Both the position numbers and the translations under genes were made by a program. DNA of 64,000 bases from RGIG464 sp045599585 (GTDB lineage Bacteria; Myxococcota_A; Bradymonadia; UBA4248), in NCBI GenBank assembly GCA_045599585.1, contig JAZRWH010000069.1, positions 1 to 64,000 of the forward strand. The letters run 5' to 3'. Below are positions 36,701 through 45,470 of this stretch, piece after piece; the stretch's first letter is position 1, and each line of letters starts with the position of its first letter. The notes beneath the pieces were generated by a model that ran no database searches, was not told the origin of the DNA, and saw nothing but the letters and a program-made list of their open reading frames with translations.

Positions 36701-37702
36701 TACGTCTTCTTAAGTCACGCACTCTGGTGCCTGGGAAACGCTAAACGTGCCCACGATCTGCAACGACGCGCTGGCGATGCGCTTAAAAACTTCAACCAGG
36801 TGCGTGCGTTGGCTGAACTTGAGGCGGTGCGTGCATGCGAAACTTGCTGCGAAAATCCATCGCCCGAATCATTCGCTTTGCTCAACACCATGGCCGATCG
36901 TTTCACAAATTACGGCGATGTCTTGTTCGAAACTGCACTCTTTAATGTGCGGTTGATCATGGCGATCCTCTATAAAGATGAAGTGCAAGCTAATGCCCTC
37001 ATTGAGCGTACTCGACAGCTCAGCTTAGATCACCCTTGGATGGCTTTTCCTTCAATTAAAGCGTGGACGCGTATTCTCGATGCAATTGCATTTTTGTCGG
37101 AAGATCTGTCTTTTGAAGCTCGCCACGCATTCGATGATGCACTCAGTCTGTTTACAACGGCCGAGGATCGCGTCGGCATTTCGATCGTCTATTTCGTCCG
37201 CGCTTTTTATGCGCTGGATACTGGCGATGAATCACAGGCTGCCGTACTTATCGAAAAAGCTGCTTTCGCTATGCCGAAGACGCTATGGTGTGAAACGTTG
37301 TACTCATTGATGCGCGCCGTTCAGTTTGGTATGCAGGCCGACTACGCTCATGCTCAGGAGGCCATTGACACCGTTCTCCAAAATGCCAATCGGTTGGGGG
37401 CCAAGGTATTCGAATCTGCCGCTCATCTCGTTGAGATCGATCTTTGTGTAAACAACTATAAAATTGATCAGGCGAAGTCTGTTCTCAAAATATATAAAAA
37501 ATATGAATTTCCTCCACTTATCGCGCCGTTCTTTGAGCATATTTTAGAGCGCGTCCAAAAACATGGTGATCTCATCTCGACTTCTTTTTCTATGTGCCTG
37601 CAAACGGCAATGGCTGCAGACACAGATGAGAGCGACAGCGATTCCGTCGAAGTCAATCTCGAACCGCAGCGTTTTATGCCGTCCGTCGAATTTAAACTGT
37701 GA
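33764..37702 (+). CDS. Ser/Thr protein kinase fused to ATPase and TPR regions
   Basis: About 1312 residues from ATG 33764; ATG 33800 is also possible. The N-terminal kinase domain (~30-300) is complete: glycine loop GSGGMGDVYA, Lys in VAIKVIK, catalytic HRDIKSEN, DFGLA, and GTPGFIAPEQ. Residues ~400-640 contain a P-loop FGFGKTFLL and Walker B-like LFLIIDDLQ, as in AAA/STAND-type ATPases. The rest is a long helical repeat array, TPR-like (LAQGRCSLALGNYKDAAKDL). This kinase/ATPase/TPR order is common in Myxococcota and resembles PknK-type signalling proteins. Input and substrates unknown. No membrane helix, so cytoplasmic. Confidence 0.87.
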   Translation: MLCIKHWQELFRMQMKAESLSELNTFESRYELLHRIGSGGMGDVYAAYDCILGKHVAIKVIKLAYSRDQQIQQKFYSEARALLMLCEPHIVEAFDFGMTPSGQLYLAMEYVRGISLHELCNAHLPLSVIKDIVCQLLDALEYVHGRGIVHRDIKSENVLVVWTSESLAAKLVDFGLAVVPLEENESGQSRTFGTPGFIAPEQICDGMSRACPASDLYSVGVILYELLCGKLPFDGDSDEAILRAQLNDERQPIAWNATLKNVPKNTKDAFEAVLERALARRMWMRYLNAAEFKSDIEKISVVQRSLPDGPQIEKMRKMAFEADCASNDEGLFSKFKALDAVEIVEAHARSLSDVDLDAIELEESAENSYLPHGSCFCEEHEHVWDALDAMAKSALLGMTRAVVIRSEFGFGKTFLLQQLSKSWRSLNAQIVQVHCTKDDDVDEVSAFHQSAAVLWKILTAVLNEPADSVDGMECSSSIAQRLHELGLQNTELLEIFLDSSPIQNTSFWTRASNALNDPLMLASIAASALRRPLFLIIDDLQCCSAIVYDFLAELARIAPNTFVLAAYETSDVNALFPDRIEITQRESFKALMQNAMDLEAVEPAKMVRLLVKSEFLTPSLAERITRRASGNVYYALSCVEQLRQDLRLVQTQEGRFDLPYNDDEPTPIPNAISHYFRTRFDCIGRRLGLRFVLYKEVLLRLAVLGARINMAELEQFWKHESDKALAMCWQEAVEAWCDYGILRIEDNHGTQTVVFYEPWIPRTIETFAPIAKVKELHRLTASALESDYQYPTCDQLAELARHWKVADEEMAFAKTALRAAAANCSEGNLAAAQDLYRTLTKIWQHNHNANNNSQNGLSWILVFCDYVKNSLALGNEIAVRDALAALTQLAGSNEEKRTFVRIAEASYRFVCGKCDEAYKMIHPIFDKSYFLTRDALCEARLAQGRCSLALGNYKDAAKDLEDVCREYGVTGRIERSAHTYVFLSHALWCLGNAKRAHDLQRRAGDALKNFNQVRALAELEAVRACETCCENPSPESFALLNTMADRFTNYGDVLFETALFNVRLIMAILYKDEVQANALIERTRQLSLDHPWMAFPSIKAWTRILDAIAFLSEDLSFEARHAFDDALSLFTTAEDRVGISIVYFVRAFYALDTGDESQAAVLIEKAAFAMPKTLWCETLYSLMRAVQFGMQADYAHAQEAIDTVLQNANRLGAKVFESAAHLVEIDLCVNNYKIDQAKSVLKIYKKYEFPPLIAPFFEHILERVQKHGDLISTSFSMCLQTAMAADTDESDSDSVEVNLEPQRFMPSVEFKL

Positions 37703-37887
37703 ACAACGTGTCAGGCTCGTAGCACGAGATGTGTCGCTGTAATCGCGTCTTTTTGGGGTACGATTTCCATCGCGCGTTTTGGCGTAATGTGAGAAATATT
37801 GTATGGTTTAAGGTACACTTGGCTTCGCCGTGTGTTGGGTTCATTAAGTTGCACGCGCATTTTCGTGCATAAAAAGGAGTTGTCGTC

Positions 37888-38124
37888 ATGGCTGGTATTC
37901 CTAAAGGCTTTAATCTTCGCAATTTCTTCGGTCAGTATTTCGATATGATTCTCAGAACAGGTTCGCCGCACGCTGAAGAATTGGTCGATCTCGTCAAAGA
38001 ACGCCGTGACATGAAACGTTGCGATATCTGCGGTTTGCCTATGAATAAAGACGCTGATAATCCTAAACCTTACATCGGCGCTTACATTTGCGACGCCTGC
38101 AGACGCGAACTCCAGGGACGCTAA
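37888..38124 (+). CDS. Small zinc-ribbon protein
   Basis: 78 residues, with AAGGAG 11 bases before the ATG. Residues 45-48 are CDIC and 71-74 are CDAC, a four-cysteine zinc ribbon; the first half is helical. It ends 11 bases before the start of the amidase-like gene, which has its own AAGGAGG, so the two form an operon. Function unknown, perhaps a regulator or adaptor. Confidence 0.7.
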   Translation: MAGIPKGFNLRNFFGQYFDMILRTGSPHAEELVDLVKERRDMKRCDICGLPMNKDADNPKPYIGAYICDACRRELQGR

Positions 38125-38135
38125 GGAGGTTGATC

Positions 38136-39311
38136 GTGCCTTTACAGGATGGATATTCGCGCGATGACGCAAAAAGTTACAATCGGCGCGCACGCCAGCT
38201 CTTTTGGCGCGGCGCCGTTCCCCCAGAGTCGCCCGTATGGAATTTGAACGATGATGCCGTCGTTGACTGGGTGGCGGAGTATCAAAGCAAAAATGATCTT
38301 CTGCCCGACGGTAAACTCGGCGTCTCGACAATGATCGTCATGATGGCAGAAAAACGCGGCGGTTTGGGTGATCTGATCATCGACGGCAAAGAAGTGCACG
38401 TTGACGGTTTCCGCGTCGCACGCATGTTTTTGCCCGATCCCTCTAGCGCCTCGGTTAAACCTGATATGTGTTGCGTGCTGGCTCAGCCCGAAATGGATCG
38501 CGCTGTTCGAGAACGCATCGAAGGTTCATCGCCTCTGCGCTCGCATTTCAGCATAGATAGCTCGTTTGGAACGCATTCTGAGAGCCTCGTCATCCAGTGG
38601 GCGGATCCCATGAGAGCAGTCCCGTTTTGCCCGCCCAAAGCCACTGGCGATTATCCTGTTCTGCGTCAGTGCATCGGCATCGAGTTTGAAAATGCCCTTT
38701 TGGGATTCCAGCTAGATAATGATGAACGTCGTTGGGATAGACGAAGAGATTACATAAAAGGTCAGCTTGGAAAGAGTCAAATTCGACAACCAGAATTGTA
38801 CGTCGAACAAATTAAGGCATTTGCTCATCTTCGTGATATTCTCGTCGATCATTGCGGCATCCAAAATGTCTTTCCAACCGATGCTGACGGTGCCTACATT
38901 ACCCAGGAACTTTCCAATTCTGAACTCGCTGAATTTCACGGTTTTGCCGCAAAATTTAACTACGCTCAGCAAAATAATGAGCCAGGCGTTGGCTTCGTCG
39001 TTCACCTCGATACGCTGTTCAAAGCGGTTGTGCCCGAAAAGACAGTCGAAGCGCCCGTCGCTGTCCAGTCTGCAGCGCCCGCACAAGATGTTCAACAAAA
39101 GGTAGAAGAAGTGGTGAATGTGCCAAAAAATGATGCGGTTTTGGAAGAAAAATCAAATTTCGCTCCAAAACCGACGCAATCTTTTTCGCCGCACATGGAA
39201 GAAGATCCTCGTTTTAATCTGTCAGCTGCGATTGCAGCGGCGTGGCAATCTGGCAAAGCCGCGCGCGGCGCGCGTATGGCTGAAAGAACGCGTCATTTTG
39301 ATGCGGATTAG
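38136..39311 (+). CDS. Protein with peptidoglycan-binding-like and amidase-like regions
   Basis: About 391 residues from GTG 38136, preferred because AAGGAGG lies six bases upstream; an ATG at 38088 lies inside the previous gene. Residues ~30-75 resemble a PG_binding_1 module (VVDWVAEYQSKNDLLPDGKL). Residues ~125-240 look like a degenerate N-acetylmuramoyl-L-alanine amidase fold: SHFSIDSSFGTH, LVIQWADPMRAVPF, CIGIEFENALLG. The usual second and third zinc histidines are not evident, so it may bind without cutting. There is no signal peptide. The C-terminal ~90 residues are low-complexity. Two-gene operon with the zinc-ribbon protein. Confidence 0.55.
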   Translation: MPLQDGYSRDDAKSYNRRARQLFWRGAVPPESPVWNLNDDAVVDWVAEYQSKNDLLPDGKLGVSTMIVMMAEKRGGLGDLIIDGKEVHVDGFRVARMFLPDPSSASVKPDMCCVLAQPEMDRAVRERIEGSSPLRSHFSIDSSFGTHSESLVIQWADPMRAVPFCPPKATGDYPVLRQCIGIEFENALLGFQLDNDERRWDRRRDYIKGQLGKSQIRQPELYVEQIKAFAHLRDILVDHCGIQNVFPTDADGAYITQELSNSELAEFHGFAAKFNYAQQNNEPGVGFVVHLDTLFKAVVPEKTVEAPVAVQSAAPAQDVQQKVEEVVNVPKNDAVLEEKSNFAPKPTQSFSPHMEEDPRFNLSAAIAAAWQSGKAARGARMAERTRHFDAD

Positions 39312-39315
39312 ACGG

Positions 39316-39391
39316 GCCCGGCTATTTCTGACGAAATACGCCGGGCTAGCCGGCTTTTCGCCCGACAGGGTCGGGCTTAATACGCCGGCTC
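39316..39391. repeat. Two bulged GC-rich hairpins
   Basis: 39316-39346: GCCCGGC, TATTTC/GAAATA arms, one unpaired C, GCCGGGC. 39347-39391: AGCCGGC and GCCGGCT enclosing GCCCGAC/GTCGGGC. The first is the core hairpin of the REP-like family on the minus strand. Confidence 0.7.
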
Positions 39392-39471
39392 TTTGATTGT
39401 GCAGTGTTTGTCTTTGGTTTGACAAAAAATTGCGCTATTTGGCTTCAATATTGCTTTTTAGGGTACCCCAA

Positions 39472-39559
39472 GAGAGGGTAGCGGCGTATCGAACGCGACA
39501 GGCCTTTTGGAAAGGCCTGGATTCGCGGAAGATAGCCGCTCAGGGGGAGACTTCCCCCT
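39472..39559 (+). repeat. REP-like double-hairpin element with extended inner palindrome
   Basis: GAGAGGGTAGCGGCGTAT, inner arms CGCGA/TCGCG and AGGCCTTT/AAAGGCCT, ATAGCCGCTC, second hairpin GGGGGAGACTTCCCCC. The inner palindrome is longer than in other copies. Confidence 0.8.
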
Positions 39560-39662
39560 TCCCAAAACTTATGCTTCGCAGGAACGATCGCCTCGCGAAA
39601 AGATCGATCCGTCACGTTTGATCTTTAAGTGTCTGCGAATTTAGAATTGGATGGAGAAAACG

Positions 39663-40151
39663 ATGAGAAAGAAACTGTATGTATTATTGGCATCACTGAT
39701 GACTGCACTCGTTTTGGGCATGGCGGGATGTGCGAGCATGGCCTATACGACGAATTACGATTCGTACATTACATCACAGCTTAAGACGTACAAATACAAG
39801 GCAGATGAATTTCCGCAGGTGTGGACGGCAGCGCGACAGCTTCTGTTCAAACAAGGATTTCAGGTTAGAGATTCGGGCGGCGGCTACAACGTGGAGACGG
39901 AATGGGCCGACACGGGCAGGGCGTGGCGTCGCTATTTGTTGACAGGCTATACGACGGCGAATGGTGAGGCGTGGGTCGAATTTTTGTATTACGAAGAGAC
40001 GTACGAGCACCACGGTATGAACGTTTCAGCGCGAAGCGAGCGAGATTATCAAATGGAAGCCGAAGTGCTTAAGACGGTGAAACCGGCAGAATGGACGCGT
40101 ATCTCGAATGCTGCCGATGTGTATGCGAAATCAAAAACGCAGAGCAAATAA
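39663..40151 (+). CDS. Small outer-membrane-type lipoprotein
   Basis: 162 residues from ATG 39663, with GGAG six bases upstream. The lipobox MAGC anchors Cys23. The mature part is a single alpha/beta domain (TYKYKADEFPQVWTAARQLL, GGGYNVETEWADTG, NGEAWVEFLYYEE), loosely like BamC/NlpB-type lipoprotein domains in length and pattern, but the resemblance is too weak for a name. It precedes the tRNA genes, which have their own promoter. Confidence 0.6.
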   Translation: MRKKLYVLLASLMTALVLGMAGCASMAYTTNYDSYITSQLKTYKYKADEFPQVWTAARQLLFKQGFQVRDSGGGYNVETEWADTGRAWRRYLLTGYTTANGEAWVEFLYYEETYEHHGMNVSARSERDYQMEAEVLKTVKPAEWTRISNAADVYAKSKTQSK

Positions 40152-40176
40152 AAAATGAGTGGCTGAGAAAAACATC

Positions 40177-40205
40177 TTGACTAACGCGCAAGTTTCCAGT
40201 AGAAG
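40177..40205 (+). promoter_or_regulatory. Promoter of the tandem tRNA genes
   Basis: TTGACT (40177-40182), 17-base spacer, TAGAAG (40200-40205), about 32 bases before the first tRNA. Confidence 0.65.
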
Positions 40206-40236
40206 GGGAGCGCTTGCTGAGAAAGGCAAGATGTAA

Positions 40237-40310
<74 letters not shown>

Positions 40311-40321
40311 CTTTCTCTTGA

Positions 40322-40395
<74 letters not shown>

Positions 40396-40398
40396 TTT

Positions 40399-40433
40399 AG
40401 CGCCTTTCCTAAACAGAAAGGCGCTTTTTTTTT
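40399..40433 (+). terminator. Terminator of the tRNA pair
   Basis: AGCGCCTTTC pairs with GAAAGGCGCT, followed by nine T residues. Confidence 0.9.
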
Positions 40434-40567
40434 GCCATCATTCCTGGCGGGGCTTCGTTGCCTGCTTGAATTTTATGGTTCGTCGTTCAAATCTTGTTTA
40501 TATTTGGGAACGGTGATAGTTTGGGGGCAGGTCGTGTCGCTCTGCTAATACGGGTTAAGTGGGTGAG

Positions 40568-41842
40568 ATGTTGGCAATGCTGGGTAGGTTGGTGGAAAAG
40601 ATGATGGGAGGCGGAAAAGTGGCTTCCAGCCGAAGTTGTCTTGGTGAGGTTCTAAACAAAGTTTGTCCGCGTTTTGCTGCGCGCTACGAGGAAGTCTGTG
40701 CGCAACAGGCTGAAGCAGAAAAAAATGCGGATGAAGATGCTGTCTTCAGCGGCGTCAATACGGACGCGCTCGATATCTTGGCCTCGATGGTCATGGGAGA
40801 GATCCATTCTGGAAAGGTGGCAGATGCTGCTTCTCGCGCCTATCTTTCCATTTTGTTGGATAACGAACATCTTCCCGAAACGCATCGACTCTCAGAATCT
40901 GAACTTGGGCTGTTGCGCGAGCTTTTGCTCGGTTATTTTGGGGCTGCCGGTGACGTGAACGAAAAGGGCGCCACAGTCCTTTCGATGATCGAAAAAAAAT
41001 TCGGTTCGGGTGAATTCTCCCAAGCGCGCATCCTTTTGCAGATCTTTGAAACAAGTGCTGAAACGCGTCAGAATAATGAACGTAATCTCTACTACGAAGA
41101 CATGATTCTGCGCCTCGACATGCAGCTCAATAATACGCGTGGCGTTGATCGATCAGTCGCAGAAGCTGCTGCAAATCCTAATGCTTCGGATGATGCAATC
41201 ATTAAGGGATTTTCACAGTTGGCGAACGATTGTGGCGCTAACTTTTATCTCTATTTGCACGATCTCAAAGAGATTGAAGCTTGGAAAAAAGCCTTGGCTA
41301 CGGTTCCGGAAAGTGTCTCGGAGTACCTTTTCGATTACGTCCCCGTTGTCTCGTGGCGTCATATTGGTTCGCTACATGAACCGCTCGAAAACCAGATTCG
41401 TCGTCACATGACCTTCGATATGCTTCGCCGACACGTTCAGCAGAAGCTTCGTATGTGCTATTTCCTCCTCCTCGCGAGCGGAAATACCGGCTTCGAATGG
41501 TTTATCTTCTCGTTTACTGAATGGAGTAAACGCGTCTTTGATGTGGATGTGCGTGAAATCTTCCCCATGTTGCACCGATGCGGCGTCGTTGAGGGCATGT
41601 GCCTCCAGGAAATCCTTGATATCGTCACAGATCGCTTTTATGGCCCAGCCATGAATCGCGTTTCATTGACACCTGATGACTTGAATCAGGCCTTTAAAAC
41701 TGTTTGTAATCGCATCTTTTCTGAAGATACGGCAAGTATCCCGCCCGGAGACTACTCTCTAGGTGATCTTCTGTTGGATGCGCTTTTGCCTTTTGAGTAC
41801 GGAGATCCTAAGTTTGTCTATCGCCTCTATGCGATGATGTAA
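40568..41842 (+). CDS. Helical protein of unknown function
   Basis: About 424 residues from ATG 40568 (GTG 40559 and ATG 40577 are alternatives; no clear ribosome site). No signal peptide or membrane helix. It is almost wholly helical, with acidic stretches and repeated helix pairs (ALDILASMVMGEIHSGKVAD, LSMIEKKFGSGEFSQARILL) that look TPR/HEAT-like. It starts a three-gene run with a lipoprotein and a response regulator, so it may belong to a signalling or envelope process. Not recognised. Confidence 0.6.
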   Translation: MLAMLGRLVEKMMGGGKVASSRSCLGEVLNKVCPRFAARYEEVCAQQAEAEKNADEDAVFSGVNTDALDILASMVMGEIHSGKVADAASRAYLSILLDNEHLPETHRLSESELGLLRELLLGYFGAAGDVNEKGATVLSMIEKKFGSGEFSQARILLQIFETSAETRQNNERNLYYEDMILRLDMQLNNTRGVDRSVAEAAANPNASDDAIIKGFSQLANDCGANFYLYLHDLKEIEAWKKALATVPESVSEYLFDYVPVVSWRHIGSLHEPLENQIRRHMTFDMLRRHVQQKLRMCYFLLLASGNTGFEWFIFSFTEWSKRVFDVDVREIFPMLHRCGVVEGMCLQEILDIVTDRFYGPAMNRVSLTPDDLNQAFKTVCNRIFSEDTASIPPGDYSLGDLLLDALLPFEYGDPKFVYRLYAMM

Positions 41843-41876
41843 ACTCATGCTCTTCGAAACGTTGGGAATATCGTCT

Positions 41877-42335
41877 ATGCGTCACAAATTCCTCAATCTC
41901 TTGTTGTTTAGTACTTTTTGTTTTGGTGCGTTCTCGTTTTCGGGGTGTAAACTCATTTTTGAACCTGAAACCGATTGTATTGAACGCGTTCTTGGAAGTA
42001 TGCCTTCTGCAAATTTCCGCCACTATCGCGAAACGTGCGATGGTGACAAAGTCTGTAAGCAGATGGGTGAGCTGGGCTCCATTGTCTCCTCGAACTGGTA
42101 CAATGCTAAAAATAATCTCCACGGCTTCTACGAAATTACGAAGATCGAAAGAACTCAAGACACAGGTCGCTCATACGTTTATGTCACGATGCTGTATCCT
42201 GCTACTGGCCCTAAAACCAAGAAACTTGAGCTCGTTTTTGAAATGGAGCGCATTAAGCTGCGTTGGCATATCTACTCTGTCAAAGGCATTGACGAGTTTA
42301 ACCGCCGTGCAACGCGCGAACGCGGTATTCTGTAG
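41877..42335 (+). CDS. Small lipoprotein
   Basis: 152 residues from ATG 41877, where the lipoprotein signal starts (FSGC, Cys24); an upstream ATG at 41847 would put an extension before the signal. The mature part has two more cysteines near residues 34 and 54 (ETDCIERV, RETCDGDK) and a beta-rich C-terminal half ending in a basic helix. No family recognised. Middle gene of the run 40568-42755. Confidence 0.65.
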   Translation: MRHKFLNLLLFSTFCFGAFSFSGCKLIFEPETDCIERVLGSMPSANFRHYRETCDGDKVCKQMGELGSIVSSNWYNAKNNLHGFYEITKIERTQDTGRSYVYVTMLYPATGPKTKKLELVFEMERIKLRWHIYSVKGIDEFNRRATRERGIL

Positions 42336-42377
42336 ATTTCTGTTCAGTTGAATTTGTCGACTTGAGTGAGTTTAACT

Positions 42378-42755
42378 ATGTCCGAAAAGTCTCTTGTCCT
42401 TGTCGCTGATGACGATCCCGATCTCCGTTCCCTCGTCAGACTTCATCTCGAAATGCTCGATGTCGATGTGATCGAAGCAAATAATGGCGCGAATGCGCTA
42501 GAAACGATCCTCGTTGAGCAACCCGATCTCGTCGTGCTCGACGTGATGATGCCAGAACTTACCGGTTGGGAGATCCTAAGATATCTTCGCTCAAAGCCGG
42601 ATTACGAAGGGGTAAAAATCCTTATGCTTACCGGAATCGGCGAAACACTCAACGAAATGAGTTCACCGATGTACGGAGCTAACGATTACCTCGATAAACC
42701 CTTTAAAGGCCAAGAACTCCTCTCAAAAGTGAAAACGCTCTTGAAGTTAGCCTGA
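42378..42755 (+). CDS. Single-domain response regulator (CheY-like)
   Basis: 125 residues, a receiver domain only. Acidic pocket D11-D12, phospho-acceptor D55 in LVVLDVMMPE, Thr in ILMLTG and Lys in YLDKPF are all present. With no output domain it must act by protein contact or in a phosphorelay. GAGTGAG lies upstream of ATG 42378. No histidine kinase lies nearby; the two genes before it are of unknown function. A terminator follows. Confidence 0.92.
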   Translation: MSEKSLVLVADDDPDLRSLVRLHLEMLDVDVIEANNGANALETILVEQPDLVVLDVMMPELTGWEILRYLRSKPDYEGVKILMLTGIGETLNEMSSPMYGANDYLDKPFKGQELLSKVKTLLKLA

Positions 42756-42759
42756 TCTT

Positions 42760-42796
42760 TTCCGGCATTTCCTTCGTGGTGATGCCGGTTTTTTTG
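42760..42796 (+). terminator. Rho-independent terminator
   Basis: CCGGCAT (42762-42768) pairs with ATGCCGG (42782-42788), followed by seven T residues. Confidence 0.88.
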
Positions 42797-42903
42797 TTTT
42801 TACACGCTTAATTCCCACTTCCTAACCCCCATGTTTCGTTGTGTGATCGCGTGAAAAAATTTAAATATTAGAATAATATTCCTGATCCTGTTTGTTTGAT
42901 AAA

Positions 42904-43593
42904 ATGATAAACGCAGAATTGAACTTACTTTGTGATAAAATTGGGTATAAGTTTAAAAATGACGCACTTCTTCAGCTCGCCCTGACCCACCCCTCCTTTG
43001 CGCACGAACATGGCAAAGGGGTTGGCTCAGACAATCAACGACTCGAGTTTTTGGGAGATGCCATTCTCGATTTCGTAATCGGTGAGGCTCTCTATGTTGC
43101 GCATCCTGAGTTTGCAGAAGGCGAACTTTCCAGGTTACGAAGCCGTTTGGTGTGTGAAGAAGCTCTGTCTCTTTTGGCTCGACAACTCGGTTTTGAAGCT
43201 GTCATTTTAATGGGGCGCGGCGAAAAAAAAAGTGCAGGGGAACAGCGACCCGGAACGTTGGCTGACGCTTATGAAGCATTGATCGGGGCTATTTATCTCG
43301 ACGGTGGCATGGATAGTGCGCGTAATTTTATTTTGCGCTTTCATGCTGAATTGCTCGCAGATCCCGATGGAAATTGGCTAGTTGCGGATGCTAAATCTCG
43401 TCTACAAGAATGGGCACAGAGTGAACGCCATGCAGTGCGATACGAAGTGGTCAGCCAAGAAGGACCTGGACATTGTCCCGAATTTGTCGTGGACGTTTTC
43501 GTCGATGAAGCGCGCATGGGCTCTGGACGCGGTCATAGTAAAAAAGAAGCACAGCAAGCTGCAGCGCTTTTTGCCCTCTCGCAAATCCAGTAG
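42904..43593 (+). CDS. rnc: Ribonuclease III
   Basis: About 229 residues, the usual length. Cuts double-stranded RNA in rRNA and mRNA processing. The catalytic domain carries the signature NQRLEFLGDAILD and the second acidic cluster ADAYEALIGAIYLD. The C-terminal double-stranded-RNA-binding domain is complete (DAKSRLQEWAQ...GRGHSKKEAQQAAA). A TTG four codons upstream is an alternative start; no strong ribosome site is seen at either. Confidence 0.93.
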   Translation: MINAELNLLCDKIGYKFKNDALLQLALTHPSFAHEHGKGVGSDNQRLEFLGDAILDFVIGEALYVAHPEFAEGELSRLRSRLVCEEALSLLARQLGFEAVILMGRGEKKSAGEQRPGTLADAYEALIGAIYLDGGMDSARNFILRFHAELLADPDGNWLVADAKSRLQEWAQSERHAVRYEVVSQEGPGHCPEFVVDVFVDEARMGSGRGHSKKEAQQAAALFALSQIQ

Positions 43594-43772
43594 CCTCAAT
43601 CGATTGTAGCCTTAATCTAGGGTTGAGACGTTGTGACGGAAGGGGAACGTCTTCGACCAGATGGTATATTCTTCGGACATTTGGCAAAAAAAGATGTTTA
43701 ATTTCAAACGTTTGTTGTACACTAATTTTGTGAGAGTTTTTCCTCGATTAACTTCAGACTTGGAGTGATACC

Positions 43773-45365
43773 TTGTCGGCAATTTGTCCAAAATGTCAAT
43801 GTGAATTGCGAGAGGTTGGAGATTGCTGCCCCAACGATGGTTGGTATGGCATTCATCCAGATGATCTTCAACGCGGTGATCAACTGCTTGGTTATCCTAT
43901 CGGCGGGAAGTTTGTTCCGCTTCGTCGCGTAGGACAAGGCGGTATGGGTATCGTCTATGAAGGCCGCCAAATTGGTCTCGGACGTACCGTTGCAATCAAA
44001 ATTCTTTCGAAAGTCCAACAGGCAAACGATCAGGTCGCGCAGCGTTTCCAGCGCGAAGCACGCAGTATTGCGCGTATTGTGCACCCTAATGTCGTTCAGC
44101 TCATCGATTCTGGTCTCGATGCCGATGTCGCTTACATCGTCATGGAACTCATCAAAGGGCGCGAGCTTTCTAGTCTCAAACCGAATGAGTTGTCCGGACA
44201 AGTTATCGTCCATATTACCCACCAGATCCTCAATGCGTTGGCAGAAGCGCATGCGCGCAACGTCATTCACCGTGACCTCAAGCCAGACAACATCATGATT
44301 ATCGAAGACGATGATGACAAATTCTTTGTCAAAGTTCTCGACTTCGGCTTGGCTGCCCTCACCGATAGCACTAAAATTACTATCTCTGGACAAGCCCTTG
44401 GAACGCCCTGGTACATGTCGCCTGAACAGGCGACGGCTTCGCCTGTTACAACCATGACCGACATCTACTCGCTTGGTTGTATCCTTTTCGAACTTGCTTC
44501 GGGCTCGCCACCCTTCTCGGGCAATCGTCCCTTCAATGTCATGATGCAGCATGTGAATGCTGAAGTTCCTCAGATCGTCCTTAGACCTGAAGTTGAGCTT
44601 TCTAGCAACATGATCGCGTTCATCTATAAGTGTCTCCAAAAAGACCCCAATAAACGTTATCTCACTGCTATCGAAGCGCTCGACGCTCTGCACGAGTGCC
44701 CTGAATGGGTCGCGGCTAGCCAGCTCGATCCCATCCATTCCATTAGTCTTGTCATGAGACAACTTAGTGAGATGGATAACGTCCATAGCGAGATTTCTAA
44801 AGTTGTAAGCGCGGATTCGGTTTCCTCTCCGAGTAATTCTAAACTCGTTCGCGTGAGCTCCCTCTCAAAAGAAAATTCTAAAGTCGTGCGTGAGGGCTCT
44901 GTTTCGAAAGAAATTTCTAAAGTCACCCGTGAGAGTTCTGTCTCAAAAGAAATTTCTAAAGTGGTGCGTGATAGCTCCGTCTCAAAAGAAAACTCGAAAG
45001 TTGTACGAACAGAGTCGGTTGTCCCTGAATCAGGTTCGGTTTCTGTGCGTATGAATCGCGTTTCTGTCGAAACTGCGAGTATTAGTATGAGTTCAGACGT
45101 ACTTCACTCTGCCTCGCTCGTTAAGGATCCTTCTTCGCCAAATCTTATCGATGAGCATCGACCCCATACAGGCTCGAATATACAAACTTTCGAGCATCTT
45201 AATGGTTTCGCTCCAACGACAAATCCTGCTGCAGTTCGTGCAAACACTTCCATGCAGATGCAAAAAAGTGCGTTGCAGAATCGCCGATTTAACATCATTA
45301 TGCTCGTCCTCGGCGTGATATTGCTTGGACTCATCGTAGCGATTGTCTTAGTTTTGACCAAATAA
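43773..45365 (+). CDS. Membrane-anchored Ser/Thr protein kinase with zinc ribbon and phospho-motif repeats
   Basis: 530 residues from TTG 43773, with TGGAG eight bases upstream. A small zinc ribbon comes first (CPKC...CCPNDG). The kinase domain (~45-310) is complete: GQGGMGIVYEG, VAIKIL, HRDLKPDNIM, DFGLAAL, GTPWYMSPEQ. Residues ~355-420 are five tandem 13-residue repeats of the form (N/I)SKVVRxSSVSKE, serine-rich and placed like an autophosphorylation or docking region. A single membrane helix lies at the very end (IIMLVLGVILLGLIVAIVLV) with almost nothing beyond it, so the kinase is held tail-first at the inner membrane. No sensor domain outside. Confidence 0.9.
   Translation: MSAICPKCQCELREVGDCCPNDGWYGIHPDDLQRGDQLLGYPIGGKFVPLRRVGQGGMGIVYEGRQIGLGRTVAIKILSKVQQANDQVAQRFQREARSIARIVHPNVVQLIDSGLDADVAYIVMELIKGRELSSLKPNELSGQVIVHITHQILNALAEAHARNVIHRDLKPDNIMIIEDDDDKFFVKVLDFGLAALTDSTKITISGQALGTPWYMSPEQATASPVTTMTDIYSLGCILFELASGSPPFSGNRPFNVMMQHVNAEVPQIVLRPEVELSSNMIAFIYKCLQKDPNKRYLTAIEALDALHECPEWVAASQLDPIHSISLVMRQLSEMDNVHSEISKVVSADSVSSPSNSKLVRVSSLSKENSKVVREGSVSKEISKVTRESSVSKEISKVVRDSSVSKENSKVVRTESVVPESGSVSVRMNRVSVETASISMSSDVLHSASLVKDPSSPNLIDEHRPHTGSNIQTFEHLNGFAPTTNPAAVRANTSMQMQKSALQNRRFNIIMLVLGVILLGLIVAIVLVLTK
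44835..45029 (+). repeat. Five 39-bp coding repeats in the kinase linker
   Basis: In-frame tandem repeats of 13 codons each, diverged at third positions and a few residues, encoding the SKVVR.SSVSKE units of the kinase. Confidence 0.85.
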
Positions 45366-45401
45366 TGATTGATTGAAATCCATACCAATCGCATTAAAAA
45401 G

Positions 45402-45433
45402 AAAAAGCACTGTTTCGCGAAACAGTGCTTTTT
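45402..45433. terminator. Bidirectional terminator, perfect 32-bp palindrome
   Basis: AAAAAGCACTGTTTCG (45402-45417) and its exact reverse complement (45418-45433), between the convergent kinase gene and the acidic coiled-coil protein gene. Confidence 0.9.
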
Positions 45434-45470
45434 CTTTTTTGCTCTAAATGAGCAAATCAATTTGAATGGT

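Noticed and set aside
43722..44786. 354-codon minus-strand frame opposite the kinase gene
   Set aside because: Entirely within the complete kinase gene on the other strand; no recognisable motif.
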